Shown here: positions 23,401-24,132 of the stretch, piece after piece
Numbering within the stretch: position 1 is the stretch's first letter
How the letters are laid out: each line of letters starts with the position of its first letter
NCBI GenBank assembly: GCA_947458415.1
Contig: CANGZG010000012.1
Coordinates: 1-24,132 of the forward strand
Direction of reading: 5' to 3'
Length of the DNA: 24,132 nucleotides
DNA from: Comamonadaceae bacterium
GTDB taxonomy: Bacteria; Pseudomonadota; Gammaproteobacteria; Burkholderiales; Burkholderiaceae_C
Position numbers and translations under genes: made by a program
Notes under the pieces: model-generated
Databases searched by the model: none
What the model saw: the letters and a program-made list of their open reading frames with translations, nothing else
What the model was told of the DNA's origin: nothing

Positions 23401-24132
23401 AATTGCTGAAATTGGCCAAGGGAATGGCATTGAGCTGGGTGGTGCTCATGCTTTGCAATTGGCTCGCCGTGAGTTGTTGCAATTGGGCAGGCGTGAATTG
23501 GGCGATGGAAGCCGCGGTGATCACGGGCATTTGGGCGCTGGTGATCGTCAATGGCGAGGCGCTGACGTCCGGATAGTTGACCGCATAGTTTTTGGTGGCG
23601 GTGGTGGTGCCTGCGAAGGTGTAATTGCTGGCATCTGCACCGCTCAGCGTGCTGGCCGCCGTTTGGGTGTAGGTGTCAATCACCGGATAACCATTGAGCG
23701 TGCCAGAGGTATTGACGTTCACAGTGCCACTGACCTGGTCGTTTGTGATTTTGTTGGACAAAGTCAACGTGCCGGGAACCAGTGCATTGCTGTAGTAAGA
23801 GGAACCTGCACCGATGATGCCTGTCAATGCCAAGGCAGAGACGGTGTAGTTGCCGGTGGTGCCTGCGAAGGTGTAGTTGGCGGCATCTGCACCGCTCAAC
23901 GTGCCGCTGACCGATTGAATGCCTGTGTAGGTGCCTGCTTTGAGGTTGCCGCTGGTGCTGGTGTTGCCCGTGGTGTTGATGGTTGGTGTGGCTGCGGTGA
24001 CGATGTCACCAGAGACTTTGTTGCTGAAGGTGACGGCGCCGGGTACCAACGAAGAGCCATAGACAGACGATCCCGCGCCCAATACACCAGCAAGAGACAA
24101 GGTCGTCACGGTGTAATCACCAACGGTTCCAC
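20498..24132 (-). CDS. C-terminal part of a giant surface/secreted protein: YDG/MBG-like modules plus about 108 octapeptide repeats
   Basis: The frame is open through the right edge, so the N-terminus (export signal, possible TPS domain) is outside. Counting residues from the GTG codon at 24109, residues 1-177 are two related modules of about 90 residues, each with LSGADA(A/S)NYTFAGTT near its end, as in YDG/MBG repeats of FHA-like exoproteins; the edge sequence GDYTV shows at least one more. Residues 197-1163 are octapeptides L-[STN]-[PAS]-x-Q-[LIVW]-x-x in three blocks. The end is Pro-rich (PAPARPAPERQPNRPPPP) with no RTX GGxGxDxUx repeats. It is Gln-, Leu- and Ser-rich, with only three Cys. 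A large adhesin or matrix/fibre protein is likely. Export could be by two-partner secretion or by the adjacent type I system; sequence does not decide. I know no characterised function for the octapeptide array. Confidence 0.88.
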   Translation of the reverse strand, partial: GTVGDYTVTTLSLAGVLGAGSSVYGSSLVPGAVTFSNKVSGDIVTAATPTINTTGNTSTSGNLKAGTYTGIQSVSGTLSGADAANYTFAGTTGNYTVSALALTGIIGAGSSYYSNALVPGTLTLSNKITNDQVSGTVNVNTSGTLNGYPVIDTYTQTAASTLSGADASNYTFAGTTTATKNYAVNYPDVSASPLTITSAQMPVITAASIAQFTPAQLQQLTASQLQSMSTTQLNAIPLANFSNLSATQIGNLTNAQIAGLPTSYVQSLSTTQLSGLSASQIGSMGLSQIAQLSASQIANLSATQIQGLTSSQLQNLSSQQLLALSNSQFSAMTDAQLQALATLPLNKSLSTEAKTTGTALADKRSADVISFQSTQSNSLKPDQYGNFESTIRNQLSLADIKGVQHLNPGQIASLPPEKMVAVSQTQLKSLTSNQLANLSSSQLQVLSANQLSALSTEQLRGFSDSQLSALSPSQWSSLTENQIASLTPVQLRAAPATAFAKMRDTQLQSLTSTQLVNLSTDVFLALNKNQLGCLTCNQLKSLKPSQMADLPLSVFKDLVKKKADCMSAQQLAGLTPEQIQYLLKAQLPEFSKEQLQALNSIQLQALPQTPLQKLSIDQQRLLLPTQIATLNDVTLRTVLKSLTPEQLQALTPAQIRLLQASDAVKLTPLQVQSFTPTQIVAMAPELLVQLNKQQWREWTPEHIRSLQPAQLKALQPQQWSWLSAAQLNALSANQLAQLQPAQLAAFSARQQQILLPEQLNELQPNQLQAFTNPLLLAKPKSAADLVIDKDFQQLAVDQFTPQRITLLLPAQLRLLTTQQISGLNNTQLSSLSATQWQLLNTEQLNAISPEVWKSLDPAVLKNLSPNQLSVMTPSQWQVLTPAQVQAIPTTVLAKLTPEQLRLLNATQANALDKEQLTALSPLQLQALNPQQLAAWNATQLQKLNASQVASLSPAQLNQLSESQWKALTPEQVKQLQPTQLSLVNPKLINALLAEQLQSLSGVQLAALTPAQLSSLKPAPLQALTEIQIAAFTPTQLASFSPDQIRSLTPIQVNAMTPGFFSNISPALLQALSLNQWAAVSPQAIAAMDTPQIQSLTIIQVGNISPAQLEGLSGNQLQSLTPLQLTAIQPRLLWSMSNKQLQSFTPEQVAQFTPSQLNQLVTLLTPQQLAGINTNRQASLDNPVNRVQTPAPARPAPERQPNRPPPPVMQR
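21737..21823 (-). other. Non-repeat interruption between octapeptide blocks 2 and 3
   Basis: Residues 763-791 begin as a degenerate unit (FTNPLLLA), then read KPKSAADLVIDKDFQQLAVDQ without the pattern before the array resumes at FTPQRITL. Confidence 0.6.
22916..23113 (-). other. Non-repeat interruption between octapeptide blocks 1 and 2
   Basis: Residues 333-398 lack the octapeptide pattern after one degenerate unit (LATLPLNK) and are richer in charged residues (STEAK, ADKRSAD, KPDQYGNF). It may be a loop, an inserted small domain or a decayed stretch of repeats. Confidence 0.6.
23579..24109 (-). repeat. Two tandem YDG/MBG-like modules
   Basis: Module A (residues about 4-90) and module B (93-177) align along their length: LAGVLGAGSSVYGSSLVPG with LTGIIGAGSSYYSNALVPG, then FSNKVSGD with LSNKITND, then LSGADAANYTFAGTT with LSGADASNYTFAGTT. 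These are beta-sandwich modules typical of FHA-like exoproteins. The string GTVGDYTV at the right edge is the end of a further unit. Confidence 0.75.

Larger units (their letters stand above)
20621..23521 (-). repeat. Octapeptide (24-bp) repeat array, about 108 units
   Basis: Block 1, residues 197-332, is 17 units. Block 2, 399-762, is 29 units, a 4-residue insert (VLKS, 631-634), then 16 units. Block 3, 792-1163, is 45 units, a 4-residue insert (LVTL, 1152-1155) and one final unit. Position 1 is L/F/M/I, position 2 S/T/N/Q, position 3 often P, position 5 Q, position 6 L/I/V/W. S/T at 2 with Q/E at 5 reads as a helix N-cap and capping box with Pro at N1, so each unit may begin a short helix of a solenoid, with residues 1 and 6 buried. 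Gln is nearly always CAA and Leu TTG, giving the recurrent CAATTG in the DNA. Confidence 0.85.

Noticed and set aside
20621..23521. Regular repeats reminiscent of a CRISPR array
   Set aside because: The period is 24 bp and is explained wholly by in-frame octapeptide codons; there are no identical repeats with unique spacers of about 30 bp.
21249..23576. Several plus-strand open frames opposite the giant gene
   Set aside because: They are Cys/Leu/Gln-rich mirror translations of the repeat codons, with no domain features or ribosome sites.
20498..24132. RTX adhesin of the type I system
   Set aside because: No GGxGxDxUx nonapeptides or acidic C-terminal signal; direct assignment as an RTX cargo is not supported.

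Overview
The window looks like a chromosomal segment of a beta-proteobacterium, most likely a Burkholderiales/Comamonadaceae-type organism. The grounds are moderately high G+C judged by eye, strong use of TTG for Leu and CAA for Gln, dense 4-bp ATGA gene overlaps, and a gene complement (acyl-CoA carboxylase/beta-oxidation clusters, a Peripla_BP_6 binding protein, a LapEBC-like type I secretion set) typical of that group. No tRNA, rRNA, CRISPR array, transposase or phage gene was seen.

Layout. 1-642: 3' part of a periplasmic ABC-transporter binding protein, plus strand. 694-7140, minus strand: a tight five-gene operon reading SDR, carboxyltransferase, acyl-CoA dehydrogenase, enoyl-CoA hydratase, biotin carboxylase/BCCP. 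This order is that of atuBCDEF (acyclic terpene utilisation) rather than of the leucine liu cluster. 7141-7280: divergent promoter region with two perfect palindromes, one abutting a plausible sigma70 -35 box. 7281-10648, plus strand: thiolase and a fused hydratase/3-hydroxyacyl-CoA dehydrogenase. Together the two arms could carboxylate, hydrate and beta-oxidise a branched acyl-CoA. The acyl-CoA ligase, the C-C lyase and a TetR-type regulator expected for such a pathway are not in the window. 10649-10859: non-coding, with a REP-like hairpin.

10860-15104, minus strand: a four-gene run of pirin, nitronate monooxygenase-like flavoprotein, fatty-acid desaturase and exported serine beta-lactamase-like hydrolase, three of them end-to-start overlapping or separated by about 20 bp. 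15105-15279 is a strikingly AT-rich divergent promoter region. 15280-20480, plus strand: a MarR-like regulator starting at TTG, a 10-codon mini-ORF, then a type I secretion apparatus in the order outer-membrane TolC-like protein, ABC ATPase with degenerate C39-like domain, HlyD-type adaptor.

20498-24132, minus strand, convergent with the secretion genes and open at the right edge: the C-terminal 1,200-odd residues of a giant surface/secreted protein. It has at least two YDG/MBG-like modules followed by about 108 octapeptide repeats of the form L-[ST]-x-x-Q-[LI]-x-x, kept in register for about 970 residues with two longer interruptions and two half-unit (4-residue) inserts. It ends in a proline-rich tail with no RTX nonapeptides. 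This repeat protein and its relation to the neighbouring secretion system are the most unusual part of the window.
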